A stretch of 64,000 nt of DNA from Oenococcus kitaharae (GTDB lineage Bacteria; Bacillota; Bacilli; Lactobacillales; Lactobacillaceae). Where the stretch lies: the NCBI RefSeq assembly GCF_025758695.1, contig NZ_JANJQP010000003.1:124001-188000 (forward strand), read 5' to 3'. Shown in pieces: positions 33,444 through 41,882 of this stretch (positions are counted from its first letter, which is position 1; every line of letters begins with the position of its first letter). The notes under the pieces are model-generated. The model was not told where the DNA came from and ran no database searches. It saw only the letters and a list, made by a program, of their open reading frames with translations. A program made the translations under genes and the position numbers.

Positions 33444-33460
33444 AGGAACCTCCGTTCAAG

Positions 33461-33484
33461 AATTATACAACAGGTTGTATAATT
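33461..33484. promoter_or_regulatory. Perfect inverted-repeat operator of the marR-MFS operon
   Basis: Arms AATTATACAAC (33461-33471) and GTTGTATAATT (33474-33484) are separated by 2 bp. On the minus strand the element contains a TATAAT -10 hexamer, so bound repressor would cover the promoter. Confidence 0.85.
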
Positions 33485-33566
33485 TGAGAAACAGTTCGCA
33501 GTCAGAACCAACCAGCTTCACGTTTGATACTGCACAATCCAGATGAATTTTCGTTACTATTTAACT

Positions 33567-34235
33567 ATGAGTAAACTTGTTTTAATTCGTCATGGCCAAT
33601 CAACCGCTAATCGTGATAATGTCTTTACGGGTTGGTCGGATGCACCTTTGACTGATAAAGGCATTGCCCAAGCGCATATTGCCGGGCGTGAGTTAGCAGA
33701 ATCGGACACTCAATTTGATATCGTCCTCACTTCAGTCCTGCAGCGCGCAATCGTTACCAGCTACATTGTGATGGACGAAATTCATCAGCCTTGGCTGCCG
33801 ATTATAAAAAGCTGGCGTTTAAATGAACGCCATTATGGCGCTTTGAAAGGCTTAAACAAGGCTAAGACTGCCAAAAAATATGGCGACCAGCAGGTTCGTG
33901 AATGGCGCCGCAGCTATACCTTGATGCCGCCGCTTTTACAGCATCCTGATCAGGACCGCCGTTATCGGGCATCGGCCGTGATCGAACCTTTGGGCGAATC
34001 AGCTGAGATGTCTTGGCAACGTGTCAAACCTTTTTGGGAGGACCAAATCGCGGCAAACTTAAGGGCATCGAAAAATGTTTTGCTGGTCGCTCACGGCTCT
34101 TCCATTCGCGTTCTTTTAAAATTCTTGGATCGGGTTAATGATGCGGATTTTATGAATGTCGAAGTTGGAAACGGTGAGCCGATTGTCTATGATTTTGATA
34201 ATCAATTGCACATTCTCTCTAAGACCAATCTGTAA
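33567..34235 (+). CDS. gpmA: 2,3-bisphosphoglycerate-dependent phosphoglycerate mutase-like
   Basis: 222-aa histidine phosphatase superfamily member that interconverts 3- and 2-phosphoglycerate in glycolysis. The phospho-His is in LVLIRHGQSTANRDNVFTGW (about residue 9), the partner Glu in WRLNERHYGALKGLNK and the second His in LLVAHGSSIRVLLK. It is shorter and more divergent than typical lactobacillar GpmA, so it may be a paralogue. ATG 33567 gives the family start MSKLVLIRHG but has no SD; TACTAT ends 6 nt upstream, suggesting a leaderless transcript. Confidence 0.88.
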   Translation: MSKLVLIRHGQSTANRDNVFTGWSDAPLTDKGIAQAHIAGRELAESDTQFDIVLTSVLQRAIVTSYIVMDEIHQPWLPIIKSWRLNERHYGALKGLNKAKTAKKYGDQQVREWRRSYTLMPPLLQHPDQDRRYRASAVIEPLGESAEMSWQRVKPFWEDQIAANLRASKNVLLVAHGSSIRVLLKFLDRVNDADFMNVEVGNGEPIVYDFDNQLHILSKTNL

Positions 34236-34366
34236 AATTAGTACCGAAAATGCCCACAGACATTGTTTTGCAGATACAGCTTTCGATTGATTAAAGTTCA
34301 AGTCCCTATATTTTAATTTATTTTCATGCAATACTAGGCAGTATAAAATGAATTGAGGAGGTAATT

Positions 34367-34651
34367 ATGGATGATCAAACATTAATGAAGAAAGCGCTGC
34401 TGTCGACGGCCTTGCATTTTTCTTATAAAAATCTGAATCTGCCTGTCTGGATTTCGGCCATCAATGGTGAATTTATTTCTGCAGCCGAATCTTACGACGC
34501 CGATGTGACGGATGTCCAATTGTATTTCACAGGATCTAAAAGCGGCGATAATTACCACGCATCGGGTTCCTTTGAATTTGCAGGCGGTACTCAGACGGCT
34601 GATCTTGATATTCCGCTTAGTGATGGCCAGGCTGAGGCTGAGGCTGAATAA
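34367..34651 (+). CDS. Hypothetical protein
   Basis: 94 aa, no membrane segment, acidic. Sequence features include LHFSYKNLNLPVWISAINGEFI and an acidic tail AEAEAE. I do not recognise a family. The SD is very strong (GAGGAGGT) and there is a probable -10 (TATAAA near 34345), so it is likely expressed. The repeated GCTGAG codons of the tail supply GAGG sequences that could act as SD for the directly abutting tag gene (stop TAA then GTG start). Confidence 0.7.
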   Translation: MDDQTLMKKALLSTALHFSYKNLNLPVWISAINGEFISAAESYDADVTDVQLYFTGSKSGDNYHASGSFEFAGGTQTADLDIPLSDGQAEAEAE

Positions 34652-35263
34652 GTGACGGTTTTATCGACACAATCTTTAAAAGCCGATGATGGCAAACGGC
34701 GTTGTCAATGGCTGACAAACTATAAAGTTTGGGACGATATGACTGCTTATCATGATAATGAGTGGGGCCGTCCTAGCCATAATGACCGTTATTTATTCGA
34801 GCTGCTTTGTTTGGAGACTTATCAGGCTGGTTTGAGCTGGGAAATTGTTTTGAAAAAACGCGCTGCATTTCAACGTGCTTTTTTTAATTTTGATATTCAA
34901 AAGGTCGCCGAATTAACCTCAATCGATTCTTTGATGGCTGATAGCGGCCTGATTCGCAACCGCCTAAAACTACAGGCGACAATTAACAATGCGCGTGCCG
35001 TTTTAAACACGCAGAAGCAGTATGGCTCTTTTGATAACTATCTTTGGCATTTTACCGATGGTCAGATAATTGACCACCACATTACCGATCCTGTCCAGAT
35101 TCCGGCACAAAATGATTTATCGCAGTTGGTAGCCAAACAGATGAAAAAAGATGCCTTCAAGTTTACCGGCCCGGTGACAATATACTCTTATCTGCAAGGC
35201 GCCGGCGTTATCAATGATCATGAAGCTGTTTGTGCTTTCAACCCAAATCGGCAATTAGACTAA
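34652..35263 (+). CDS. tag: DNA-3-methyladenine glycosylase I
   Basis: 203-aa base-excision repair enzyme that removes 3-methyladenine. It carries the Tag signature CQWLTNYKVWDDMTAYHDNEWG (Cys and His are zinc ligands), LCLETYQAGLSWEIVLKKRAAF with the catalytic Glu/Tyr region, and the C-terminal zinc ligands in INDHEAVCAF. It starts with GTG immediately after the stop of the preceding 94-aa gene, so it is translationally coupled to it. A roughly 20-residue N-terminal extension (VLSTQSLKADDGKRR) precedes the usual start of the domain. Confidence 0.93.
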   Translation: MTVLSTQSLKADDGKRRCQWLTNYKVWDDMTAYHDNEWGRPSHNDRYLFELLCLETYQAGLSWEIVLKKRAAFQRAFFNFDIQKVAELTSIDSLMADSGLIRNRLKLQATINNARAVLNTQKQYGSFDNYLWHFTDGQIIDHHITDPVQIPAQNDLSQLVAKQMKKDAFKFTGPVTIYSYLQGAGVINDHEAVCAFNPNRQLD

Positions 35264-35401
35264 TTATCATTTTTCTATTCAAAAATTAAAATATTGTCAA
35301 ATATCCGTTTGCTGCAGTGAATTTTTGTTCTAATTGTCCGTAACAGCCCTTTCGTCCTTTGGACCGTCAAGTGACAAAAAATATGAAAGCAGGTCATATA
35401 T

Positions 35402-36436
35402 ATGGATGATTTTATCCAATTTTTAAAACGGAAGAATGTCAAGCTCTATCTGACACTAGCACTTTTAATTCTTGTGATTTACTTTTTACGTGCTTTCATG
35501 GGGATTGTTCTATTGACAACAATTTTCGCTTATTTAGCCATTAAATCCAGCTTGTATTTTAAAAAACGCTTTCAAGTTCCTTATCTGCTTGCCGTGGTGT
35601 CCTTGTACATATTGATCTTGGGATTATTGGCGGCAGCTATTTCTTACGCTGCGCCTTTGCTAGTCGACCAGCTTAAGGTCATTCCACAAATGGTTTCCAA
35701 AGCGATCATTAACCACCCGCTTTTAAATCGCAGTATTAACCGATTAGTGAATCGCTTCATTCATAGTAGCGAGATGGTGTCCAATAGCCGGAACGTCGTG
35801 GTAACGGGTTTTCGTGAAGCCGGCCATGTCGGCCGCGGATTGACACATTTTGTGCTGGCTGTTTTTCTTAGCTTTGTTTACAGCATTTCCCGCCCACGGA
35901 TTCTTTCATTCGGCAAAGAATTTTTGAAATCGCCTTATCACGAATTTTTCGGAAATGTGCATTTTCTGGCACGCAAATTTGTGTTGATCTTAGGCAAAAT
36001 TATCGAAACGCAGCTGCTGATCTGTACGATTAATACTTTTTTAATGACTATCGGTCTTTTCTTTTTGAGAATGCCTGACTTGCTCCTGCTGGCAATTATC
36101 GTCTTTCTTCTTGGCCTGATACCCGTTGCAGGCGTTTTAATTTCTGTCATTCCACTGACAGTGATTGCTTTTGCTTCTGGCGGCCTTATTCGTGTTGCCG
36201 AAGTGATTGTGCTGGTTATCGTGATTCACATGTTCGAATCATATTTTCTGCATCCACGCCTTATGGCCGACCGGACGGATTTACCTGTCTTCATTGCTTT
36301 TATTACCTTAATCGTGATGAGCAAGCTAATTGGTGATTGGGGACTGATTGTGGGATTACCGATTGTCTCCTTTTTCTTGGATATTTTTGGTATTCACAGC
36401 TCTGAAAAAAGCCGCAAGCCGAAAAATAATGGTTGA
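35402..36436 (+). CDS. AI-2E family (PerM/YdiK-like) membrane transporter
   Basis: 344-aa polytopic protein with the family topology: paired N-terminal helices, a long amphipathic stretch (about residues 90-140) and a C-terminal cluster of helices including FLLGLIPVAGVLISVIPL and the ESYFLHPRLMADRTDLPVF signature. Members are variously linked to autoinducer-2 export, sodium/proton exchange or are unassigned, so the function stays open. The ATG has AGGT 8 nt upstream. A GNAT gene converges on it with a 5-bp gap. Confidence 0.88.
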   Translation: MDDFIQFLKRKNVKLYLTLALLILVIYFLRAFMGIVLLTTIFAYLAIKSSLYFKKRFQVPYLLAVVSLYILILGLLAAAISYAAPLLVDQLKVIPQMVSKAIINHPLLNRSINRLVNRFIHSSEMVSNSRNVVVTGFREAGHVGRGLTHFVLAVFLSFVYSISRPRILSFGKEFLKSPYHEFFGNVHFLARKFVLILGKIIETQLLICTINTFLMTIGLFFLRMPDLLLLAIIVFLLGLIPVAGVLISVIPLTVIAFASGGLIRVAEVIVLVIVIHMFESYFLHPRLMADRTDLPVFIAFITLIVMSKLIGDWGLIVGLPIVSFFLDIFGIHSSEKSRKPKNNG

Positions 36437-36441
36437 GTATT

Positions 36442-36732
36442 TTATGCTTTAAAAGTAAGTTTGGCGTATTCGGGATTTTTTAAAAATGCTGCTTTAGCAT
36501 AGGGACAAACAGGCTTGACGCGTTTTCCTGCAGCAGCAGCATCGCTTACTGCCTGTTTGAGTATTCTGCTCGCTAAGCCGTGCCCGCGATAGTCGGGATC
36601 TACTCGAATACTGTCGATACTGATCGCATTCTTTCCAGCGATTTCGCTGTATAACAGCTCGGCTATTGTTTTGCCATCCGAATTTTCAATGAAATAGCGG
36701 CCATGTTCCTGCTTAATTGCATTTTCTGTCAT
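36442..36732 (-). CDS. GNAT-type N-acetyltransferase (COG2388, YjdJ-like)
   Basis: 96-aa minimal acetyltransferase. The acetyl-CoA binding pattern SIRVDPDYRGHGLASRILKQAV and the Cys-containing KPVCPYAKAAFLKNPEY motif are diagnostic of this short family, whose substrates are unknown. It has no SD; TAAAAT (36744-36739 on the minus strand) ends 6 nt before the ATG, as for several other genes here. It is monocistronic and converges with the AI-2E permease gene. Confidence 0.85.
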   Translation of the reverse strand: MTENAIKQEHGRYFIENSDGKTIAELLYSEIAGKNAISIDSIRVDPDYRGHGLASRILKQAVSDAAAAGKRVKPVCPYAKAAFLKNPEYAKLTFKA

Positions 36733-36840
36733 AAGTCTATTTTACAAAGCTTCGATGGCTTTTATAATGGGGTTGTAGCTATTAATTTTGGGAACAAATA
36801 AAAAATCTCCAATCAGATTTATCGCAATAGGGAGAGCAAT

Positions 36841-37023
36841 ATGAACATGAAATTTGTCAAACGCGGTCATTATACGGCTGAGGAGTTACGGGATATTCAT
36901 TCTGGTACGGCTCAGCAAATGGACTACTTGAACAAACACATCGAGAGCATGGAACAAACCTACGAGCGGCATATGCCTAGTGGTGATCATATGCTGGATG
37001 AGTATTCAGAAAACAGCAAGTAA
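36841..37023 (+). CDS. Small hypothetical protein
   Basis: 60 aa, soluble, charged, probably helical (EELRDIHSGTAQQMDYLNKHIESMEQ). No recognised family. It has a good SD (AGGGAG) and its own terminator directly downstream, so it looks like a real single-gene unit. A second ATG two codons in would also fit the SD. Met- and His-rich (MPSGDHMLDEY). Confidence 0.6.
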   Translation: MNMKFVKRGHYTAEELRDIHSGTAQQMDYLNKHIESMEQTYERHMPSGDHMLDEYSENSK

Positions 37024-37026
37024 ATT

Positions 37027-37049
37027 AACCGAAGACAGCTTCGGTTTTT
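37027..37049 (+). terminator. Intrinsic terminator
   Basis: AACCGAAG (37027-37034), loop ACAG, CTTCGGTT (37039-37046), T-run 37045-37049. It follows the 60-aa gene. Confidence 0.9.
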
Positions 37050-37096
37050 ATTTTGGCCTTTTTTAAATAATCAGCTGATTCCGTATAATGAGTTAT

Positions 37097-37549
37097 ATGA
37101 CAAAAGAACGCGGATTTGAAATTGTTACAAAATACGAGCAGGCAGGTATTCAATTACCAAAAAGAGCCACTGCTCATGCCGCTGGCTATGATATCCAAGC
37201 AGCTGCTGATATGCTGATCCCGGCAGACGGCACAATCAAATTGGTTCCAACCGGTTTGAAGGCTTATATGCAGACGAACGAAGTCCTGTATTTGATCAAT
37301 CGTTCTTCAGGACCGTATAAGCGCGGCCTGGTGCTGCCTAATTCAGTCGGTGTGATTGATGCTGACTACTATAATAATGAAAAAAATGAGGGCGAGATCT
37401 TTGTGCAGATACAGTCAATCTCTGGCCAAAATGTTCAGATTAAAAAAGGCGACCGGATCGTGCAGGCAATCTTCATGCCCTTTTTGACTGTGGACGATGA
37501 TCGTGCAGCCGGCCTCCGTCAAGGCGGATTTGGTTCGACAGGGGAGTAA
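37097..37549 (+). CDS. dut: dUTP diphosphatase
   Basis: 150-aa trimeric dUTPase that hydrolyses dUTP to dUMP and keeps uracil out of DNA. Motifs in order: [11 protein letters not shown] (I), [11 protein letters not shown] (II), [10 protein letters not shown] (III, catalytic Asp), GDRIVQAIF (IV) and GGFGSTG (V). TATAAT (37084-37089) ends 7 nt before ATG 37097, so a transcript from it would be leaderless. An ATG at 37088 would lie inside the -10 box and is therefore not preferred. It forms an operon with radA, which starts 2 bp after the stop. Confidence 0.93.
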   Translation: MTKERGFEIVTKYEQAGIQLPKRATAHAAGYDIQAAADMLIPADGTIKLVPTGLKAYMQTNEVLYLINRSSGPYKRGLVLPNSVGVIDADYYNNEKNEGEIFVQIQSISGQNVQIKKGDRIVQAIFMPFLTVDDDRAAGLRQGGFGSTGE

Positions 37550-37551
37550 AG

Positions 37552-38958
37552 TTGGCAAAACAAAAAACACAATTTGTCTGTTCTAACTGTGGATATACGA
37601 GTGCCGGTTATTTAGGACGCTGCCCGAATTGTGGTCAGTGGAATACGTTAGTCGAAGAAAAAATTGTGCCGGATACCGTTGTTAACCGCAAGGCTAGAAT
37701 CAGTCTTGATGGCCGCGTGGCCAAGCCGCAACGTATATCGGAAATTTCTGGCAACGAAACACCGCGTGTTCAGACCGGCATGCAGGAATTAAATCGTGTC
37801 CTAGGCGGTGGTATTGTACCGGGCAGCCTGGTTCTAATCGGTGGGGATCCTGGCATTGGCAAATCTACCTTGATGCTGCAGGTATCCGGCCAGCTGACCG
37901 AGACCGGTGGCAGTGTTCTCTATGTTTCTGGTGAAGAATCGGCCAACCAGATTAAACTGCGAGCTGATCGGCTGGGTGTTGGTTCTGACGATTTTGTTGT
38001 CTATCCGGAGACAGATATGCAGCAGATCGAATCTGTGATTCAGCAGATGGAGCCTGATTTTTTGGTGATTGACTCTGTTCAAACAATGCAGGAACCCGAT
38101 TTGCAGTCTCCAATCGGATCTGTTGCCCAAGTTCGTGAAGTGACGGCTGATCTGATGCAGATTGCCAAGACGAACGGAATTACGATTTTTATTGTTGGCC
38201 ATGTGACAAAAGACGGTGCAATTGCCGGGCCGAAGATTTTGGAACATATGGTGGATACGGTTCTTTATTTTGAAGGGGATGCCAATTACAAATACCGTAT
38301 TTTAAGAACGGTCAAGAATCGTTTTGGGTCAACCAACGAATTAGGTATTTTTGAGATGCGTGATCGCGGCCTGCGCGAAGTATCTAATCCTTCAGAAATT
38401 TTTCTAGAAGAACGCTTGGCCGGCGCGACAGGGTCCTCAATCACGGCCAGTATGGAAGGCACGCGACCGATTTTAGTTGAAGTACAAGCTTTGGTCGCGC
38501 CGACTGTCTTTGGTAATGCACAGCGTGTCACGACTGGTGTTGATCGTAATCGTGTCGCTCAAATCCTGGCTGTTTTGGAAAAACACGCTAATCTGCTGCT
38601 GCAGAACCAAGATGCCCACGTGCGGATTACAGGCGGCGTCAAAATTGATGAACCGGCGGCTGATTTGGCAATTGCACTAGCCGTGGCGAGTTCTTATCAT
38701 GAAAAAGCGACCAGCCCTTCGGATGTCTTTTTAGGTGAAGTCGGCTTGGGTGGTGAAGTCCGCTCGATTTCATTGATTGAAGATCGTCTCAAAGAGACAG
38801 CCAAGCTGGGTTTTAAGCGTGCGATTATTTCCAAAAATAATCTTCCGGGAACGATTCTGCCTGAGGGTCTGCAAGTGATTGGTGTCGCGACGCTGGAAGA
38901 AGCGCTGAAAATCGGGCTGGGCTTGCAGCGTTATACGAGGCAGGACAATTTGAACTGA
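37552..38958 (+). CDS. radA: DNA repair protein RadA (Sms)
   Basis: 468-aa branch-migration helicase acting with RecA in recombination and transformation. An N-terminal C4 zinc finger ([21 protein letters not shown]), Walker [11 protein letters not shown] (about residue 100), the RadA-specific KNRFGS motif (about 255) and the C-terminal Lon-protease-like domain ([12 protein letters not shown]) are all present. It starts with TTG, with GGGGAG upstream inside the end of dut. The dut-radA order is common in lactic acid bacteria. Confidence 0.95.
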   Translation: MAKQKTQFVCSNCGYTSAGYLGRCPNCGQWNTLVEEKIVPDTVVNRKARISLDGRVAKPQRISEISGNETPRVQTGMQELNRVLGGGIVPGSLVLIGGDPGIGKSTLMLQVSGQLTETGGSVLYVSGEESANQIKLRADRLGVGSDDFVVYPETDMQQIESVIQQMEPDFLVIDSVQTMQEPDLQSPIGSVAQVREVTADLMQIAKTNGITIFIVGHVTKDGAIAGPKILEHMVDTVLYFEGDANYKYRILRTVKNRFGSTNELGIFEMRDRGLREVSNPSEIFLEERLAGATGSSITASMEGTRPILVEVQALVAPTVFGNAQRVTTGVDRNRVAQILAVLEKHANLLLQNQDAHVRITGGVKIDEPAADLAIALAVASSYHEKATSPSDVFLGEVGLGGEVRSISLIEDRLKETAKLGFKRAIISKNNLPGTILPEGLQVIGVATLEEALKIGLGLQRYTRQDNLN

Positions 38959-38984
38959 TTTATAATAGCTTTGCGAGGTAATTT

Positions 38985-39656
38985 ATGGCAGTTTTTTCTG
39001 ATATCAAAGGAATGACTTTTGATTTGGATGGCGTCATCACAGATACGGCCAGTTTTCACGAGAAGGCTTGGCACCAGACAGCTAATGAAGTTGGTACTGT
39101 TTGGACACAAGCTTTGGCTGATCAGCTTAAGGGTCTATCGAGAATGGATTCTTTGGCTTTAATCTTAAAAGCTGGTCATCATGAAGACGACTATACACAG
39201 GCCGAGAAAGTATCATTGGCTGAGAAAAAGAATCGTTACTATCAGCAACTGATTACAAAATTAACCGCCGATGATTTGCTGCCGGGCATTGGGGCTTTTT
39301 TAAATGAATTGAGGTCGGCCGGATACCGAATGAGTATTGCCAGTGCTTCTAAAAATGCAGTCACTATTCTCAAACAACTGCAGATCACGGATTATTTTCA
39401 AGGCATTGTCGATCCAGCTAGTCTTAGTGCCGGCAAACCCGATCCGGAGATTTTTATCAAGGCTGGAGAATTGCTTGCGCTTCCGCCAATGGCTCTGATT
39501 GGGTTGGAGGATGCGGCCGCTGGTGTCCAGTCGATTAAAGCGGCTGGTCAAACGGCTTTAGGCATTGGTTTAGCAGCTAAAAAAGCTGAACCGGACTTAT
39601 ATTTTGACCGAACTCAAGACATTACTTTGGCAGCCATTCATGACAAAATGAATTGA
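38985..39656 (+). CDS. pgmB: Beta-phosphoglucomutase (HAD family)
   Basis: 223-aa HAD-superfamily enzyme converting beta-glucose-1-phosphate, released by maltose or trehalose phosphorylases, into glucose-6-phosphate. The catalytic Asp pair is in TFDLDGVITDTASFHEKAW (nucleophile and general acid), motif II in SIASASKN, and the C-terminal motif in IGLEDAAAGVQSIKAAG. The SD is GAGG. No phosphorylase gene is adjacent, so its link with disaccharide use is only by family. A terminator follows. Confidence 0.9.
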   Translation: MAVFSDIKGMTFDLDGVITDTASFHEKAWHQTANEVGTVWTQALADQLKGLSRMDSLALILKAGHHEDDYTQAEKVSLAEKKNRYYQQLITKLTADDLLPGIGAFLNELRSAGYRMSIASASKNAVTILKQLQITDYFQGIVDPASLSAGKPDPEIFIKAGELLALPPMALIGLEDAAAGVQSIKAAGQTALGIGLAAKKAEPDLYFDRTQDITLAAIHDKMN

Positions 39657-39663
39657 TTGCATT

Positions 39664-39690
39664 AAAAGCGCCAAAGACAGGCGTTTTTTT
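39664..39690 (+). terminator. Intrinsic terminator of pgmB
   Basis: AAAAGCGCC (39664-39672) pairs with GGCGTTTT (39680-39687), 7-nt loop, seven T residues in total at the end. Confidence 0.85.
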
Positions 39691-39705
39691 ACTATCATAA
39701 AACAT

Positions 39706-40287
39706 ATGAATAAAATAATTCTCGCAAGCAAAAACGCTGGTAAGACAGAAGAAATTCAATCTTTGCTGGGAGATCAATTTCAAATTGTTGATCTCAACCA
39801 TTTGAACAAAGTTCCTGAAATTAATGAAACTGGTCGCAGTTTCAAAGAAAATGCTCAAATCAAAGCACGTGCTGTAGCTCAAGCCTATCCGAATAATTTT
39901 GTCATGGCTGAAGATACGGGCTTGGTCATTGATGCTTTGGATGGCCGACCGGGTATCTACTCGGCCCGTTATGCTGGTGATCACGATGACAAAGCTAATA
40001 TTCAAAAAGTGCTGACCGAATTAGAAGGCGTCCCAGCAGAAAAACGCACAGCTCATTTTACAACCGTGATCGTTTTAATCGGCTTGGCAAAAGAAATTGT
40101 TGCCCAAGGTCACAGTCAAGGCCTGATCTTAGATCATGAAGAAGGCAAAGATGGTTTTGGTTACGATCCGATTTTCTTCTCGACAGAGTTGCACAAGACT
40201 TTCGGCCAGGCCACGAAAGCAGAAAAGAACACAGTTTCTCATCGCGCCAGAGCCTTAAAAGATTTAATTTCGCAAATTACAGCTTGA
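39706..40287 (+). CDS. rdgB: XTP/dITP diphosphatase (RdgB/HAM1)
   Basis: 193-aa house-cleaning pyrophosphatase that removes deaminated purine nucleotides. Family motifs are ILASKNAGKTEEI at the N-terminus, AEDTGLVIDALDGRPGIYSARYAG in the middle, GFGYDPIFF and the C-terminal SHRARALKDL. There is no SD: TATCAT (39693-39698) ends 7 nt before the ATG, close behind the pgmB terminator, so transcription must start almost at the initiation codon. gltX follows after 22 bp with the same arrangement. Confidence 0.92.
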   Translation: MNKIILASKNAGKTEEIQSLLGDQFQIVDLNHLNKVPEINETGRSFKENAQIKARAVAQAYPNNFVMAEDTGLVIDALDGRPGIYSARYAGDHDDKANIQKVLTELEGVPAEKRTAHFTTVIVLIGLAKEIVAQGHSQGLILDHEEGKDGFGYDPIFFSTELHKTFGQATKAEKNTVSHRARALKDLISQITA

Positions 40288-40309
40288 TCGCGTAAACTAT
40301 ACTATTGTT

Positions 40310-41803
40310 ATGACTGAAAAAATTCGTGTTAGATACGCTCCTAGTCCGACGGGGCACTTACATATTGGTAATGCTCGGACAGCGATTTTTAATTGGCTTT
40401 TTGCACGCCATTATCAAGGGCAATTTGTTATTCGTATTGAGGATACTGACTTAGCCCGCAATGTGGCCGGCGGAGAGAAAAGCCAGCTGGATAATCTGAA
40501 ATGGTTAGGCGTTGATTGGGACGAAGGGCCGGACAAACCAAATCCGGAATATGCGCCTTATCGGCAGACCGAACGCGCTAAATTAGGCATTTATGACCGT
40601 TACATCCAGGAACTTTTGGATCAAGGCAAAGCCTATAAATCCTATAAGACTGAAGAGACTTTAAAGGCTGAACGAGAAGCACAAGCCGCTGCTCATCAGG
40701 CACCACATTATGTCTATGAATATGCAGGCATGGACGCTGACCAGATTAAAGCTGCTCAGGTAAAAGATGAAGCCGCCGGCTTAAAAGCCGTTGTCCGTTT
40801 TCGCGTGTCTGAAGATCACGACTACCAGTGGCAGGACATTGTTAAGGGCAAAGTCAAAATCAATTCCAAAGAGATCGGCGGCGATTGGGTTATTCAAAAA
40901 GCCGATGGCATGCCGACTTATAATTTTGCCGTTGTGATTGATGATCATTTGATGGAAATTACTCATGTTCTGCGCGGCGATGACCATGTCAGCAATACGC
41001 CTAAACAGCTGATGGTTTATGATGCTTTAGGCTGGCAAGCACCTAAGTTCGGTCACATGGCACTGATTATTAAAGCCGAGACGGGTAAAAAACTGTCCAA
41101 ACGTGATGAAGATACGCTGCAGTTTATTGAACAATATCGTGAACTGGGTTATCTGCCGGAAGCCATGTTCAACTTCATCGGCCTGCTAGGTTGGTCGCCG
41201 GTTGGTGAAAATGAAATCTTCACACGCGAACAGTTTAAGGACATGTTTGACGAGACACGTTTTACAAAAGCCAATGCTAAATTTGATGCCAAAAAACTGG
41301 CTTGGGTCAATAACCAGTGGATGCGGGCTGAAAAAGACCGTGTCATGCCGCAATTGATCGCTGAATTGGTCAAAGCCGGATTGATCAGCCAACAAGAAGC
41401 GGATCAACAAGCCGATCATTTGGCCAAGATTATTGAAATTGCTGGCGTTGATGGGATTAAAGCCACGAGTGAAATTGCGCCTTTGGCCACTTATCCATTT
41501 TTCAAATTACACGATATTTCAGACGAAGATAAAGCTGCCTGGCTGGATACGGAAGCAGGTAAACAAGTGACATCCGCTTTTGCAAAAGCCGCTGCTGCAT
41601 TAACTGCTGATGACTTCACAGCTGAAAATCTCATGAAACTGATTCGTCAATTACAAACTGACCTGGCGATTAAGGGCCGTCCCTTGTGGAATCCGATTCG
41701 CTTGATCACGACACACGAAGTGCAAGGACCGAATCTGCCGGAAATTCTGGCTGTGATGGGCCGGGATTGGACCTTGAAAAACATTCAGGAAACATTGGTC
41801 TAA
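40310..41803 (+). CDS. gltX: Glutamyl-tRNA synthetase
   Basis: 497-aa class I aminoacyl-tRNA synthetase. The HIGH motif appears as PTGHLHIGNART (about residue 15) and KMSKS as KKLSKRDED (about 262). Oenococcus and relatives normally use the non-discriminating enzyme to charge both tRNA-Glu and tRNA-Gln, then amidate by GatCAB; this is family knowledge. TATACT (40298-40303) ends 6 nt before the ATG and no SD is visible. The C-terminal anticodon-binding domain is complete. Confidence 0.95.
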   Translation: MTEKIRVRYAPSPTGHLHIGNARTAIFNWLFARHYQGQFVIRIEDTDLARNVAGGEKSQLDNLKWLGVDWDEGPDKPNPEYAPYRQTERAKLGIYDRYIQELLDQGKAYKSYKTEETLKAEREAQAAAHQAPHYVYEYAGMDADQIKAAQVKDEAAGLKAVVRFRVSEDHDYQWQDIVKGKVKINSKEIGGDWVIQKADGMPTYNFAVVIDDHLMEITHVLRGDDHVSNTPKQLMVYDALGWQAPKFGHMALIIKAETGKKLSKRDEDTLQFIEQYRELGYLPEAMFNFIGLLGWSPVGENEIFTREQFKDMFDETRFTKANAKFDAKKLAWVNNQWMRAEKDRVMPQLIAELVKAGLISQQEADQQADHLAKIIEIAGVDGIKATSEIAPLATYPFFKLHDISDEDKAAWLDTEAGKQVTSAFAKAAAALTADDFTAENLMKLIRQLQTDLAIKGRPLWNPIRLITTHEVQGPNLPEILAVMGRDWTLKNIQETLV

Positions 41804-41882
41804 TTCATACTCTAAGGCAATATAATCCGATCTTGCAACTGTTCGTAATGGCTTACTTTATAATAGTTAAGAAGGAGGAATT

